A stretch of 6,040 bases of DNA, from assembly GCA_903861015.1 (NCBI GenBank), contig CAIOSL010000091.1, positions 1 to 6,040 on the forward strand, written 5' to 3'. Shown here in pieces: positions 1-5,702 of the stretch. Both the position numbers and the translations under genes were made by a program. The first letter of the stretch is position 1; each line of letters starts with the position of its first letter. A model generated the notes under the pieces. It saw nothing but the letters and a program-made list of their open reading frames with translations. It made no database searches and was not told the origin of the DNA. This DNA is from an uncultured bacterium (lineage in GTDB: Bacteria; Patescibacteriota; Saccharimonadia; Saccharimonadales; Saccharimonadaceae).

Positions 1-1
1 A

Positions 2-124
2 GAAGTGGCATCAGAAGGTGGCAGACCGATAGTATATCAAGTAATAGTGCCTGATGAAAAACTTCTGAGATATGATGCGGCTGCTATGGATTATTCAGGA
101 ATAAGTACAGTAACTTTACCCTAG
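2..124 (+). CDS. C-terminal end of an unidentified protein (partial, enters from left edge)
   Basis: An open frame runs from the window edge to a TAG stop at 122-124 and gives 40 residues ending in DYSGISTVTLP. I do not recognise the family. The residues look like ordinary soluble protein (GGRPIVYQVIVPDEKLLRYD) with no membrane segment. The gene would converge on miaA, with about 60 bases between the two stops and no clear hairpin terminator in the gap. Its last dozen codons lie antisense to a stub on the other strand that looks like the start of a winged-helix regulator, so the C-terminus may be made of acquired or rearranged DNA. A chance open frame of this length cannot be excluded. Confidence 0.45.
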   Translation, partial: EVASEGGRPIVYQVIVPDEKLLRYDAAAMDYSGISTVTLP

Positions 125-152
125 TTTTTGAACCAAACAATGCATCTATCAT
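84..152 (-). pseudogene. Winged-helix regulator start, broken after 22 codons (candidate relic)
   Basis: On the minus strand, 33 bases after the miaA stop, an ATG opens a 22-codon frame containing LFGSKTRVKLLYLFLNNP and then hits TAG. From memory, this stretch closely resembles the N-terminus of a small winged helix-turn-helix family common in CPR bacteria (pattern LFGSKTRVKLL-LFL-NP followed by a YVRE-type helix). The expected continuation is absent in frame. Another frame offers YLR at about the right distance, then a further stop. Because a plus-strand frame also crosses this site, the stub may mark a deletion or recombination junction, a frameshift (real or sequencing), or coincidence. 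No convincing Shine-Dalgarno sequence precedes the ATG. Confidence 0.4.
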
Positions 153-185
153 CTTTTGTTGGATAACTTTCTTGTTCTTATAATA

Positions 186-1064
186 TCACGTCGACTTATA
201 CTTTGCGAGTTGCTCAGTCAAATATTGCTTTGCATCGACAAGGTTAAACCATTTAATAAAGTCATTCCGCTTAAACCAAGTTAGTTGCCGCTTTGCTAAT
301 TGCCAATCTAAATAAGCAGCCCGCTCGATTAATTTATCGATGTCAATAGAACCATTCAAATATTCTTTGACTACTGGGTATATATTACCTTTAAGCACGT
401 CGTTGCCCCAGCCATACCTATCACCTATGTACTTTGTTTCTTCTACAACACCTTTGTTAATTATTTGTTCAACCCGAATACGAATTCTGTTTCGTAATAT
501 CTCTTTGTCTGTTGATATTCCTACTACAATTGTATTATCCGCAGGGTTGGTTCGTCGAGATGTTTGGGTGCCATTTAGTTCGATAGAGCGTATAACATAG
601 CGTTTATTTAACTTATTCTCCGGTAAACTTATGTTGTTGGTACTACAATATTCATGCAGCTCGCCTATTGTCATTTTATCAAGTTTTTCTCGCAGCACAG
701 GGTCGGATGGACTACCAAATTGATAGTCTAACACTACAGCATCTACATATAGTCCAGTTCCGCCAACCAAGAAAGGAATACGTCCCCTAGAACGTATCTC
801 GTCAATCTTCTCTGTAGCATAACTCTTAAAATCAGATGCCGAAAATGACTCGCCTGGATTTACAATATCAATCCCCCAATGAGGCACTAACGTCATTTCT
901 TGTTCCGTCGGCTTAGCTGTGCCGATATCCATGTGCCTGTATATAGTCCTTGAGTCAGCACATACAATCTCGCCGTTACACAACCTTGCCATTTCAATAG
1001 CTAGCGATGTTTTACCACTAGCCGTAGGCCCTACTATGACAATTAACGGTGAAACGGCTCTCAT
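186..1064 (-). CDS. miaA: tRNA dimethylallyltransferase (tRNA A37 isopentenyltransferase)
   Basis: MiaA transfers a dimethylallyl group to N6 of adenosine 37 in tRNAs reading codons that start with U, which steadies codon-anticodon pairing. The 292 residues match the usual length of about 300. The P-loop GPTASGKT is at 12-19. The substrate-site motif ADSRTIYRHMDIGTAKP at 36-52 includes the conserved Asp37. VGGTGLYVDA lies at 100-109, and the C-terminal signature KRQLTWFKR lies at 258-266. The middle segment around LNKRYVIRSIEL replaces the more common NDxxRxxRALE version, a divergent but complete form. The start follows the thrS stop after one base (TAAGATG) and has no good Shine-Dalgarno, so translation is probably coupled to thrS and expression probably falls under the thrS T-box. 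It ends in TGA, so UGA is a stop here. The family call is firm. Confidence 0.96.
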   Translation of the reverse strand: MRAVSPLIVIVGPTASGKTSLAIEMARLCNGEIVCADSRTIYRHMDIGTAKPTEQEMTLVPHWGIDIVNPGESFSASDFKSYATEKIDEIRSRGRIPFLVGGTGLYVDAVVLDYQFGSPSDPVLREKLDKMTIGELHEYCSTNNISLPENKLNKRYVIRSIELNGTQTSRRTNPADNTIVVGISTDKEILRNRIRIRVEQIINKGVVEETKYIGDRYGWGNDVLKGNIYPVVKEYLNGSIDIDKLIERAAYLDWQLAKRQLTWFKRNDFIKWFNLVDAKQYLTEQLAKYKST

Positions 1065-1065
1065 C

Positions 1066-2877
1066 TTATGCTTTTTTTAGATACTCTGCAAGGTCATCCA
1101 ATTTTATCTTCTCTTCACCCGATTGAGTACGGACACTAACCTCGCGCGCATCTTTATCCTTTTGACCAATAATTAATTGTACGGGTATCTTCCACGTAGT
1201 CGCCTCACGAATCTTCTTGCCCAGAGATTCATTGCGATCGTCAACTGTATATCTGAGTTCATTGTATTTGACGGGTGACATAAGCACCACCGACTTTAAA
1301 ACAGCCTCAACCTCGGCCACATAATCAACAATGGTGTCATTTATAGTAAGAACCCTGACCTGTTCAGGTGCAACCCAAAACGGAAACCATCCGGCGGTAT
1401 GTTCAATGAACACACTCAAGAATCTTTCGATAGACCCCAAAAGCGCACAGTGTATCATCACAGGCGTCTGACCTTCACCTTTGTTGTCTATATACTCCAA
1501 TCCAAAACGAGCTGGCTGAACAAAATCCAACTGAACTGTAGCTACTTGATGTTCGCGTCCAATTGCATCTGTTGCCATAAAATCGATCTTGGGACCATAA
1601 AACGCCGCTTCGCCTGTTTTCTCAAAGTAATCGAGACCATTCTCAACAACCGCCGCCTTTAGTTGTGCTTGCGCCGACTCCCACAGTGCCGCATCGCCCA
1701 AATACGAACTGCCGTCATCTCTATACGACAGACGGACTCGCAGTTTCATGCCAAACGATGAGTATAGCTTTCTAGCGCTAGCAAGTAAATTATTAATCTC
1801 GTTTTGTATCTGATCATTGCGACAAAATACATGACTATCATCCTGCGTTAGCGCCCTAACGCGGTTAAGACCGCCAAGTTCACCAGTCTTCTCGTCACGA
1901 TAGTCCGTAGTTGTTTCCAAATATCGGACCGGCATATCCTTGTAGCTGCGTGACCTCGAAGCAAATATCTGTCCATGATGAGGACAGTTCATAGGCTTCA
2001 AAACAAAACTATCACTGGTCTCTTGGCTAGTAACCAAAAATAGCTCATCACCAAACTTCTCCCAATGACCCGAAACTTCGTACAGATCCTTCTTTGTTAT
2101 GTTCGGCGTCCATACTTTTTGAAATCCATAGGCTTGACGTAGTTGATTTGAATACTGACTGACAAGATCCCGCAATATTACACCTCTTGGGGTAAACAAA
2201 GGTAATCCAGCCCCGACCAGAGGTGATAGCGTATAAAGATCGAGTTCTTTACCCAATTTACGATGATCACGCAACTTGGCTTGTTCGAGTCTATCTAGGT
2301 ACTGGTCTAATTCTTCTTGTGTCGCAAAAGCTACGCCATACAAACGTTGCATCTGTGGGTTAGTCTCTTTACCGCGCCAGTAAGCCCCTGCTACTCTCAT
2401 CAGCTTAAAAGCACCGACGTCTTTCGTGTTACCAACATGAGGGCCACGACATAGGTCCATAAATATACCATTTTTATAAAACGTCACACTATCAACTGCT
2501 GACACCCCGTCGGTTGCTACCCCAATTTCATCCATATCCAATTCGCTGGCAACTGTCGTACCTGAGCGCATTAAGTCATTTAGAAGCTCTTCTTTGTAAG
2601 GCTGATTTTTATCTTTCGCCCAAACGATTGCTTGGTCAATTGGCATCTCGATCTTATCAAAATTATCGCCATAACTGATAATACCCCTCATAACCTTTTC
2701 GATTTTAGGGAAATTCGCCTCAGATATCTTAACATCACCTAAATCGATATCGTAGTAAAAACCGTTCTCGATTACAGGCCCGACGCCAAACTTAGCTTCA
2801 GGCCATAATTTCTTGACTGCAGCGGCAGTAATGTGAGCCAGGCTGTGTCGCATTGCATGTAGTTGATCTTTGTTCAT
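1066..2877 (-). CDS. thrS: Threonyl-tRNA synthetase without the N-terminal TGS domain
   Basis: This class II synthetase charges tRNA-Thr with threonine in the cytoplasm. The protein has 603 residues against about 640 in E. coli; the missing part is the N-terminal TGS domain. An in-frame stop (TAA) only eight codons upstream of the ATG rules out a longer start. The editing domain, which hydrolyses Ser-tRNA-Thr, opens almost at once with H11-SLA-H15 and continues to C143-RGP-H147. The catalytic core follows: motif 2 has E321, R327 and E329, with GLNRVRALTQDD downstream. The probable zinc ligands are C298 (MNCPHH), H349 (DDSH) and H476 (MIHC). Motif 3 is GSIERF, with R485. From about residue 500 (WVAPEQVRVL) comes the anticodon-binding domain. 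A GGAG site sits five bases before the ATG. miaA follows one base after the stop. The upstream leader carries a T-box. All catalytic and editing residues appear intact. Confidence 0.98.
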   Translation of the reverse strand: MNKDQLHAMRHSLAHITAAAVKKLWPEAKFGVGPVIENGFYYDIDLGDVKISEANFPKIEKVMRGIISYGDNFDKIEMPIDQAIVWAKDKNQPYKEELLNDLMRSGTTVASELDMDEIGVATDGVSAVDSVTFYKNGIFMDLCRGPHVGNTKDVGAFKLMRVAGAYWRGKETNPQMQRLYGVAFATQEELDQYLDRLEQAKLRDHRKLGKELDLYTLSPLVGAGLPLFTPRGVILRDLVSQYSNQLRQAYGFQKVWTPNITKKDLYEVSGHWEKFGDELFLVTSQETSDSFVLKPMNCPHHGQIFASRSRSYKDMPVRYLETTTDYRDEKTGELGGLNRVRALTQDDSHVFCRNDQIQNEINNLLASARKLYSSFGMKLRVRLSYRDDGSSYLGDAALWESAQAQLKAAVVENGLDYFEKTGEAAFYGPKIDFMATDAIGREHQVATVQLDFVQPARFGLEYIDNKGEGQTPVMIHCALLGSIERFLSVFIEHTAGWFPFWVAPEQVRVLTINDTIVDYVAEVEAVLKSVVLMSPVKYNELRYTVDDRNESLGKKIREATTWKIPVQLIIGQKDKDAREVSVRTQSGEEKIKLDDLAEYLKKA

Positions 2878-2882
2878 TTTTA

Positions 2883-2886
2883 CTCC
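2883..2886 (-). promoter_or_regulatory. Ribosome binding site of thrS
   Basis: GGAG lies five bases before the thrS ATG, downstream of the leader terminator. Read-through, rather than occlusion of this site, therefore appears to be the controlled step. It is the only clear Shine-Dalgarno sequence I see before a gene in this window. Confidence 0.75.
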
Positions 2887-2904
2887 GTATCTTTTAACTT
2901 AAAT

Positions 2905-2961
2905 TAATAAAAACATGCGATGTCTAAATTTAAAAAATTAAATCTATTTATCGCATGTCTC
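2905..2961 (-). terminator. T-box-controlled intrinsic terminator of the thrS leader
   Basis: On the minus strand ACATGCGAT (2950-2958) pairs perfectly with ATCGCATGT (2913-2921), nine base pairs, directly followed by TTTTATTAATTT. The long AT-rich loop can add an inner TAAAT/ATTTA helix. The stem can extend outwards by G.U and A-U pairs into the bases 2959-2961, which form the 3' strand of the antiterminator. Pairing in the two structures is therefore mutually exclusive at the junction, as expected for a T-box switch. Confidence 0.85.
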
Positions 2962-3095
2962 GGACCCTTATAATCGGGTGGTTCCACCGGACTTTCCGTT
3001 CACATTACAGTGAATCTGGACTCTTATGAAGTAACGTTACGTACATTACTACTTCCCACGGGACTCAGTGATCGGTTAATTCACTTCATCGTCCA
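2957..3095 (-). promoter_or_regulatory. T-box riboswitch, threonine type, in the thrS leader
   Basis: T-box leaders bind a specific tRNA and let transcription continue when that tRNA is uncharged. Read on the minus strand, stem I is closed by TGGAC (3091-3095) with GTCCA (3017-3021). Next to it are GAT-GA on one side and GA on the other, the layout of a k-turn, as found in T-box stem I. A stem III hairpin follows, TTCAC/GTGAA (2999-3014). The antiterminator (2957-2992) is GTCCGG, the seven-base bulge TGGAACC, ACCC, an eight-base loop, GGGT, then CCG-A-GAC. All arms pair, with one bulged A. TGGA in the bulge matches a UCCA tRNA end, which is the 3' end of the tRNA-Thr gene at 5703-5778. I could not fix the specifier codon: Thr triplets ACT and ACG occur in the 3' arm of stem I (3030-3042) and ACC in the 5' arm (3074-3076). 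Confidence 0.9.
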
Positions 3096-3101
3096 TTAAT
3101 T

Positions 3102-3110
3102 ATCATAACA
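3102..3110 (-). promoter_or_regulatory. Promoter (extended -10) of thrS-miaA
   Basis: On the minus strand TGT precedes TATGAT, an extended -10 element. The predicted start, about seven bases on, falls at 3095-3096, which is where stem I of the T-box begins. No convincing -35 is present at 17-base spacing (GGCGAT), which fits reliance on the TGn element. Confidence 0.65.
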
Positions 3111-3115
3111 CATTC

Positions 3116-3144
3116 TTGCGTAGTATCGCCTATTTTGCTATTCT
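3116..3144 (+). promoter_or_regulatory. Promoter of tRNA-Val
   Basis: TTGCGT (3116-3121) and TATTCT (3139-3144) are separated by 17 bases, with TGC immediately before the -10. The predicted start near 3151 leaves only about three bases before the mature tRNA 5' end. The promoter is divergent from the thrS promoter; the -35 lies just upstream of the thrS extended -10. Confidence 0.65.
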
Positions 3145-3153
3145 ATTACCTAA

Positions 3154-3230
3154 GGGTCCTTAGCTCATTTGGCTAGAGCGCCACATTGACGTTGTGGAGG
3201 TGAAAGGTTCGAATCCTTTAGGACCCACCA
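3154..3230 (+). tRNA. tRNA-Val (anticodon GAC)
   Basis: The cloverleaf is complete. Acceptor GGGTCCT pairs with AGGACCC, the D arm is GCTC/GAGC, and the anticodon stem is CCACA/TGTGG. The loop TTGACGT places GAC at 34-36, reading GUC and GUU. The T arm is AAAGG/CCTTT with loop TTCGAAT. The discriminator is A and the 3' CCA is encoded. The gene is 77 nt long and stands alone between its own promoter and terminator. Confidence 0.96.
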
Positions 3231-3245
3231 ATAACGTATTATAAT

Positions 3246-3276
3246 ACCCCGTCATTTAGATGACGGGGTTATTTGT
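3246..3276 (+). terminator. Intrinsic terminator after tRNA-Val
   Basis: ACCCCGTCAT pairs with ATGACGGGGT around the four-base loop TTAG (ten base pairs, GC-rich base), followed by TATTTGT. The opposite strand lacks a comparable T run, so it should act mainly on the plus strand. Confidence 0.88.
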
Positions 3277-3338
3277 ATCTTAAAAGTTACCCACATTACT
3301 ATATAGTTTTCCACCTGCTTCATAGATAAAAACCAATC

Positions 3339-3366
3339 GGCTATATATCATAAGCGATATAAAGCC
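3339..3366. repeat. Interrupted inverted repeat in the gene-free stretch before the small ORF
   Basis: GGCT and TATATC pair with GATATA and AGCC, interrupted by one A-A mismatch, around a six-base loop (ATAAGC). No T tract follows, so this is not a terminator. It ends 15 bases before the -35 of the next promoter and could be an operator or protein site. Nothing else gene-like is seen from 3277 to 3380, which is AT-rich. Confidence 0.4.
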
Positions 3367-3380
3367 AAGAAAGTGTTCCA

Positions 3381-3409
3381 TTGACAAACCATAGCGTTAA
3401 TGCTAATAT
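3381..3409 (+). promoter_or_regulatory. Near-consensus sigma-70 promoter before the 40-codon ORF
   Basis: The -35 TTGACA is perfect (3381-3386). Spacing is 17 bases, TGC gives an extended -10, and the hexamer is TAATAT (3404-3409). It is the strongest promoter in the window. The predicted start falls at 3415-3416, on the A of an ATG, so the transcript would be leaderless. Confidence 0.85.
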
Positions 3410-3415
3410 AGAAGT

Positions 3416-3538
3416 ATGGGTCAACAACAGATATCCGACCATTCTACCAAGTCCAAGCTCGATCGATTTAGTTTAGGTTTTGAGTACGATAAGACACTAA
3501 GCCAGATCAAACGCGACGTTCGCTTTAGAACGTTTTAA
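3416..3538 (+). CDS. Small basic protein of 40 residues, leaderless candidate
   Basis: This short ORF begins MGQQQISDHSTKSKLDRFSL and ends KRDVRFRTF before TAA. I do not recognise it. It is rich in Lys and Arg (eight, against five acidic residues), has no membrane segment or signal peptide, and no cysteines. Support for a real gene comes from its setting: a near-consensus promoter whose start site coincides with the ATG, a stop, and a strong terminator 23 bases later, giving a transcript of roughly 180 nt. Without a Shine-Dalgarno or 5' leader, translation would rely on leaderless initiation. The alternative is a non-coding RNA of the same extent in which the ORF is incidental; I saw no obvious 6S-like long hairpin, but could not fold it properly. 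Confidence 0.55.
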   Translation: MGQQQISDHSTKSKLDRFSLGFEYDKTLSQIKRDVRFRTF

Positions 3539-3561
3539 TTATTTAAGTATGAGATTAAACT

Positions 3562-3592
3562 AAAAGTCCACTCTTACGCAGAGTGGACTTTT
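3562..3592. terminator. Bidirectional terminator between the small gene and the glycosyltransferase
   Basis: AAAAGTCCACTCT pairs perfectly with AGAGTGGACTTTT over 13 base pairs around TACGC. T runs occur at the 3' side on either strand, so it should stop both the plus-strand small transcript and the minus-strand glycosyltransferase operon, whose stop is at 3638-3640. Its core GTCCACT/AGTGGAC recurs in the terminator at 5959-5997. Confidence 0.9.
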
Positions 3593-3637
3593 AAATACAT
3601 TTACATATATCAACGTAATTCAGAGCTAGTACGGAGC

Positions 3638-5308
3638 CTAGCTGTTCTTATCGAGCGGCTTGCCTTTGACCTGTTTTGTCCTGGCAACCGATTCTTTCGT
3701 AGCCTTGTATGTAACATCAAATTTGTCCAAGTAGCGCCCAGTAAATAACCTGCCTTGTGAATATAGCGCCGACGCCGCGCTGTAAAGGATCGCCGTAAAC
3801 GGCATCAAAAACCACTGAAAGACCATCAAATATGTTCGGCTTCTTTTGTAGCGTTCAGGTCGTGGTGGTAACATCTTGAATGACAAGAATACTGTAATAA
3901 ACAGTCCGACTAAAGCCACCTGTTGGATCATACTGACCACCTCTGGCAACTGATGCGCTGGTATACTTCTGGAAGCTTCGCTATTAATAAGCAGAGGCAC
4001 CCAACCACCAAATGCAACCAATAACGAGACACTGGCTAGGGTGACGTGACCATCTAGTAATCTGATCAGCTTCTCTATGCCGCCAGTCAGCGATACATTG
4101 CGTTGACTAGTAAAAATCCGGGTTGCTACGTACGGTACATCTGATGCCCCGTAAGCCCAGCGCCTTAACTGAATAAACTGCGCCTTTAGAGTCTTGAGGT
4201 ACGTATCGGACAACACAGCGTCTTGATAGATCGGTACAAACAAAGGAAGTACCGAATAATTGCCACCAAAATAAAAGTAGCTACGCCAAAACTGGTGGCC
4301 ATCCTCGACAATAGTTCGCTTACTCCAAAACCCCATCTCTTCGAGGGCGTCCATAGGTTGTGAATGCGAAGCAAAATTTCTGAGGGCGTGCGGTCGCATC
4401 GAACTGATTATATTCCAAAACGAGTTACCCGTGGCAATAACCCGCATCGGTGCTGGCGCATCCCATATATTACTCATAAATAATGATATCGGCTGATACG
4501 AAAGATGTTTACGATTTTCGTGTACTATATACTCGTAAGTTAGATAATCAAAATAAGTTGGATGAGGCCGATTGTCGGCATCCAGAGTTGTAACTATAAC
4601 ATTCTTGGACGATATCCCTTCAGTCTTGAGCCAATCTTGTAAAAAATAACCGGCAAAAGTAATATTCGACCCCTTGCCTATAACCTCGTCTGACAAGTCC
4701 TTGGGGTGTTCAACCAAATTAAAGGCGTAGAACTTATTGCCGTATTCACGCTTAAGCCTGTGCACCGTCTCTTTAACCGCCTCTCCTCCTCTCTCCTCGT
4801 AAGCAATATTCAGTATTATTCGCTTACTGCTTTGGGTACTCTTGATAACCGACTCCACCGTGGGCGCCAAGACCTCGTATGATTCGTTGTAGGTCGCGAT
4901 TATTACCGCATTGTAAACTTGGGACGGCCTAGGGAAAGCCGTAGGATCAGCCGTCATCAGCCTCAGGTTGTCTATATGGTTATAAAACGCAAACTCACGG
5001 GACCGGATCGATCGTTTTTTATTAAATGAATCTTCGGGTTTCTCCAGATCAGCCAAACGATCATGCCAGTCGACTTTTTGGGCTGCCTCGAGATTATTGC
5101 GACCCTGGACGGTATGAATAGCAATACCAATCGACTTTACAAGTAGCGTCACTATAACCAATAACAGATAAACAGCAGCTAGTGTTGGGCTGATCAAAGA
5201 TAAAATAACTATCAACAGTAGTGCGCCGTAGCTAATGGCAGCAGGCAGCATCTCAAACAAGCGATATTTTAATGTTCTTTTGCCTAAAGGTATCTCGAGA
5301 TCAATCAT
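3638..5308 (-). CDS. Membrane glycosyltransferase, GT2 family (processive type motifs)
   Basis: This is probably an inner-membrane family 2 glycosyltransferase that adds sugars from a nucleotide-sugar donor to a surface glycan or lipid carrier; donor and product cannot be read from the sequence. In 556 residues, two N-terminal membrane segments (about 20-40 and 43-66) precede a cytoplasmic catalytic domain that starts at VIIATYNES (135-143). The DxD-type site is TLDADN (D243, D245). ATGNSFW is at 292-298, the catalytic-base region is VEDGHQFW (E335, D336), and QLRRW is at 380-384, the QxxRW signature of cellulose and hyaluronan synthase-like enzymes. Three further membrane segments follow (about 422-442, 458-478, 494-516), then a basic tail. 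No PilZ domain is seen. The start is six bases after the stop of the 125-residue membrane protein, with no clear Shine-Dalgarno, suggesting coupling. An inverted repeat AGCTAG/CTAGCT spans the stop codon (3624-3643). Confidence 0.88.
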   Translation of the reverse strand: MIDLEIPLGKRTLKYRLFEMLPAAISYGALLLIVILSLISPTLAAVYLLLVIVTLLVKSIGIAIHTVQGRNNLEAAQKVDWHDRLADLEKPEDSFNKKRSIRSREFAFYNHIDNLRLMTADPTAFPRPSQVYNAVIIATYNESYEVLAPTVESVIKSTQSSKRIILNIAYEERGGEAVKETVHRLKREYGNKFYAFNLVEHPKDLSDEVIGKGSNITFAGYFLQDWLKTEGISSKNVIVTTLDADNRPHPTYFDYLTYEYIVHENRKHLSYQPISLFMSNIWDAPAPMRVIATGNSFWNIISSMRPHALRNFASHSQPMDALEEMGFWSKRTIVEDGHQFWRSYFYFGGNYSVLPLFVPIYQDAVLSDTYLKTLKAQFIQLRRWAYGASDVPYVATRIFTSQRNVSLTGGIEKLIRLLDGHVTLASVSLLVAFGGWVPLLINSEASRSIPAHQLPEVVSMIQQVALVGLFITVFLSFKMLPPRPERYKRSRTYLMVFQWFLMPFTAILYSAASALYSQGRLFTGRYLDKFDVTYKATKESVARTKQVKGKPLDKNS

Positions 5309-5314
5309 AGTCGA

Positions 5315-5692
5315 CTACAACAAAGTCCTAAGATTAAGGATGGTTAGTGCACTGATCCAACCCATAATAACAACTGCTATACCCAGCCAAGCGAACATAA
5401 TTGCCATTGACCTTCCCCGAACGATCAGTAGCTTGACGGAAATTATAGAATGCAATAATGACACGAGCAATCCAAACACCACAAAAACCGCCAAATAAAA
5501 CCATTGATCAAAATAAAACTGGGTTCCTCCAAAAGCCGAGTAATGTGAGATCAGTTGCCTCTCGCTTGGGTGAATAGACAACCCAATAATAAGCGACAAA
5601 GTTGACGACATTAACAGCATCGAAACCAATAACACCAACAGATATCTATCGGCTAGCAGATCTTTTAATGATTTAACTATTGTGTCTTTCAT
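5315..5692 (-). CDS. Small membrane protein with three helices, partner of the glycosyltransferase
   Basis: I do not recognise this 125-residue protein. It has three hydrophobic segments (about 17-40, 64-86 and 95-118). The segment between helices 1 and 2 (41-63) is polar and aromatic (HPSERQ, YSAFGGTQFYFDQW). By the positive-inside rule, Lys/Arg before helix 1 and the VRGR between helices 2 and 3 put the N-terminus and the second loop in the cytoplasm and residues 41-63 outside. It lies six bases upstream of the glycosyltransferase, so it may be an accessory or scaffold subunit; this is inference from position. Its ATG is only ten bases after the CCA end of tRNA-Thr on the same strand, and there is no Shine-Dalgarno sequence. 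Confidence 0.8.
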   Translation of the reverse strand: MKDTIVKSLKDLLADRYLLVLLVSMLLMSSTLSLIIGLSIHPSERQLISHYSAFGGTQFYFDQWFYLAVFVVFGLLVSLLHSIISVKLLIVRGRSMAIMFAWLGIAVVIMGWISALTILNLRTLL

Positions 5693-5702
5693 AAGATATA
5701 AA

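Noticed and set aside
340..600. Plus-strand open frame of 86 codons inside miaA
   Set aside because: It lies antisense to a complete MiaA with all motifs, has no ribosome binding site and does not resemble a protein family.
1399..1662. Plus-strand open frame of 87 codons inside thrS
   Set aside because: Antisense shadow of the ThrRS catalytic domain.
3287..3315. Two DnaA-box-like nonamers (TTACCCACA, TTTTCCACC) 20 bases apart
   Set aside because: One and two mismatches to TTATNCACA, only two copies, and no dnaA, dnaN or clear unwinding region nearby; not enough to propose an origin.
3624..3643. AGCTAG/CTAGCT hairpin over the glycosyltransferase stop codon as a terminator
   Set aside because: No T tract follows on either strand, and the strong terminator at 3562-3592 already serves this gene end.
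4186..4374. Second minus-strand frame within the glycosyltransferase
   Set aside because: Overlaps the catalytic core in another frame and lacks its own signals.
5235..5498. Plus-strand frame across the junction of the two membrane genes
   Set aside because: Antisense to both real genes; composition is a by-product of hydrophobic codons on the other strand.
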